In this document: positions 5,339 through 5,732 of the stretch, piece by piece
How the letters are laid out: each line of letters opens with the position of its first letter
Numbering within the stretch: position 1 is the stretch's first letter
Source of the DNA: Oscillospiraceae bacterium
GTDB taxonomy: Bacteria; Bacillota; Clostridia; Clostridiales; Clostridiaceae
DNA length: 5,732 nucleotides
Reading direction: 5' to 3'
NCBI GenBank assembly: GCA_009785875.1
Contig: WQUF01000163.1
Location: 1-5,732, forward strand
Notes under the pieces: model-generated
Databases searched by the model: none
What the model was told of the DNA's origin: nothing
The model's input: the letters and a program-made list of their open reading frames with translations, nothing else
Made by a program: the position numbers and the translations under genes

Positions 5339-5732
5339 ATGAAAAAATTTATTAATGAATTTAAGGAATTTGTACTTAGAGGCAATGTGCTCAATCTGGC
5401 AGTTGGAATAATAATCGGTGGCGCATTTCAAGGTGTAGTAACTTCGCTTACAGATAATATAATCTCTCCAATACTTGGTCTGTTTATGGGAAAGAGTTTT
5501 AATTCGTGGAAATTTAGTGTTTTAGGGGTCGATATATTATATGGTGCATTTATCACAAGTGTGATCAATTTTATAATATTAGCCTTTGTGGTATTTCTGA
5601 TTGTTAAGTTTGTGAATAAATTGATGACTGTCAATAAAAAGCCACCAGTTAAAGAAGAAGTAGAAACACGTAAATGTCCATTTTGTATGACTGAAATCAG
5701 CATTTACGCAGTAAGGTGTCCTGCATGTACTT
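5339..5732 (+). CDS. mscL: Large-conductance mechanosensitive channel MscL (3' end beyond window)
   Basis: The first 131 residues are visible, and the frame runs off the window. MscL forms a homopentameric channel in the cytoplasmic membrane that opens under membrane tension after osmotic down-shock and releases small solutes. The N-terminal helix FINEFKEFVLRGNVLNLAVG (4-23) is diagnostic, as is the pore helix with GIIIGGAFQGVVTSLTDNII (23-42). The second membrane helix spans about residues 66-92. The loop between the helices is short. After the second helix comes KCPFC (C113, C116) and then RCPAC (C127, C130), a zinc-ribbon-like pair in place of the simple C-terminal helix of the E. coli protein; I recall this variant from other Bacillota. 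The ATG lies seven bases after AAGGA (5327-5331). The gene has its own promoter, divergent from the nucleotidase operon. Confidence 0.95.
   Translation, partial: MKKFINEFKEFVLRGNVLNLAVGIIIGGAFQGVVTSLTDNIISPILGLFMGKSFNSWKFSVLGVDILYGAFITSVINFIILAFVVFLIVKFVNKLMTVNKKPPVKEEVETRKCPFCMTEISIYAVRCPACT

Noticed and set aside
5428..5703. Minus-strand open frame inside mscL
   Set aside because: It is antisense to an unmistakable MscL coding sequence.

Overview
The window is AT-rich DNA whose gene content points to a low-GC Bacillota, most likely a clostridial (Lachnospiraceae/Clostridium-like) bacterium. The reasons are AG-rich Shine-Dalgarno sites, TTG and GTG starts, a YjjG/YfnB-type nucleotidase, an MscL with a C-terminal CPxC...CPxC tail, and an Xre plus AbiEii-like gene pair of a kind I recall as common in gut Firmicutes. 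The species cannot be named from this sequence.

Left part (1-1863). The window opens in the 3' end of a gene that may encode a methyltransferase. After a 129-base gap comes a compact two-gene operon: an Xre-type helix-turn-helix regulator (273-842) overlapping by 11 bases an AbiEii-like nucleotidyltransferase (832-1572). A consensus-like promoter (TTGAGA-17-TATAAT) precedes it, and a perfect 9-base inverted repeat lies over its spacer and -10 box, the layout expected of a self-repressing toxin-antitoxin or abortive-infection module. Right behind it is the wreck of a small third gene (1610-1863). It reads as one 83-residue protein if two single-base A-run insertions are undone.

Middle part (1864-3663). 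A long near-perfect hairpin (1881-1923) precedes a RimJ/RimL-like GNAT acetyltransferase (1982-2548). After an AT-rich spacer comes the most unusual gene: a 307-residue protein with three tandem cysteine-rich modules (68-residue period) followed by an AP2 DNA-binding domain. A rho-independent terminator closes it. This stretch looks like accessory cargo.

Right part (3675-5732). Two minus-strand genes form an operon driven by a promoter near 5241-5269: a YjjG/YfnB-type HAD nucleotidase (TTG start) and an ANT(6)/AadK-like nucleotidyltransferase (GTG start). The second gene has a stop codon about 20 codons before an in-frame continuation that looks like its original C-terminus. Divergent from them, with its own promoter, is mscL, cut by the window edge.

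The strongest candidates for a less-described system are the Xre/nucleotidyltransferase operon with its operator and decayed third gene, and the triplicated Cys-module/AP2 protein. Several genes (the 1610-1863 remnant and the ANT-like gene) show decay, which fits an accessory region in turnover, though sequencing errors could also explain single-base changes.
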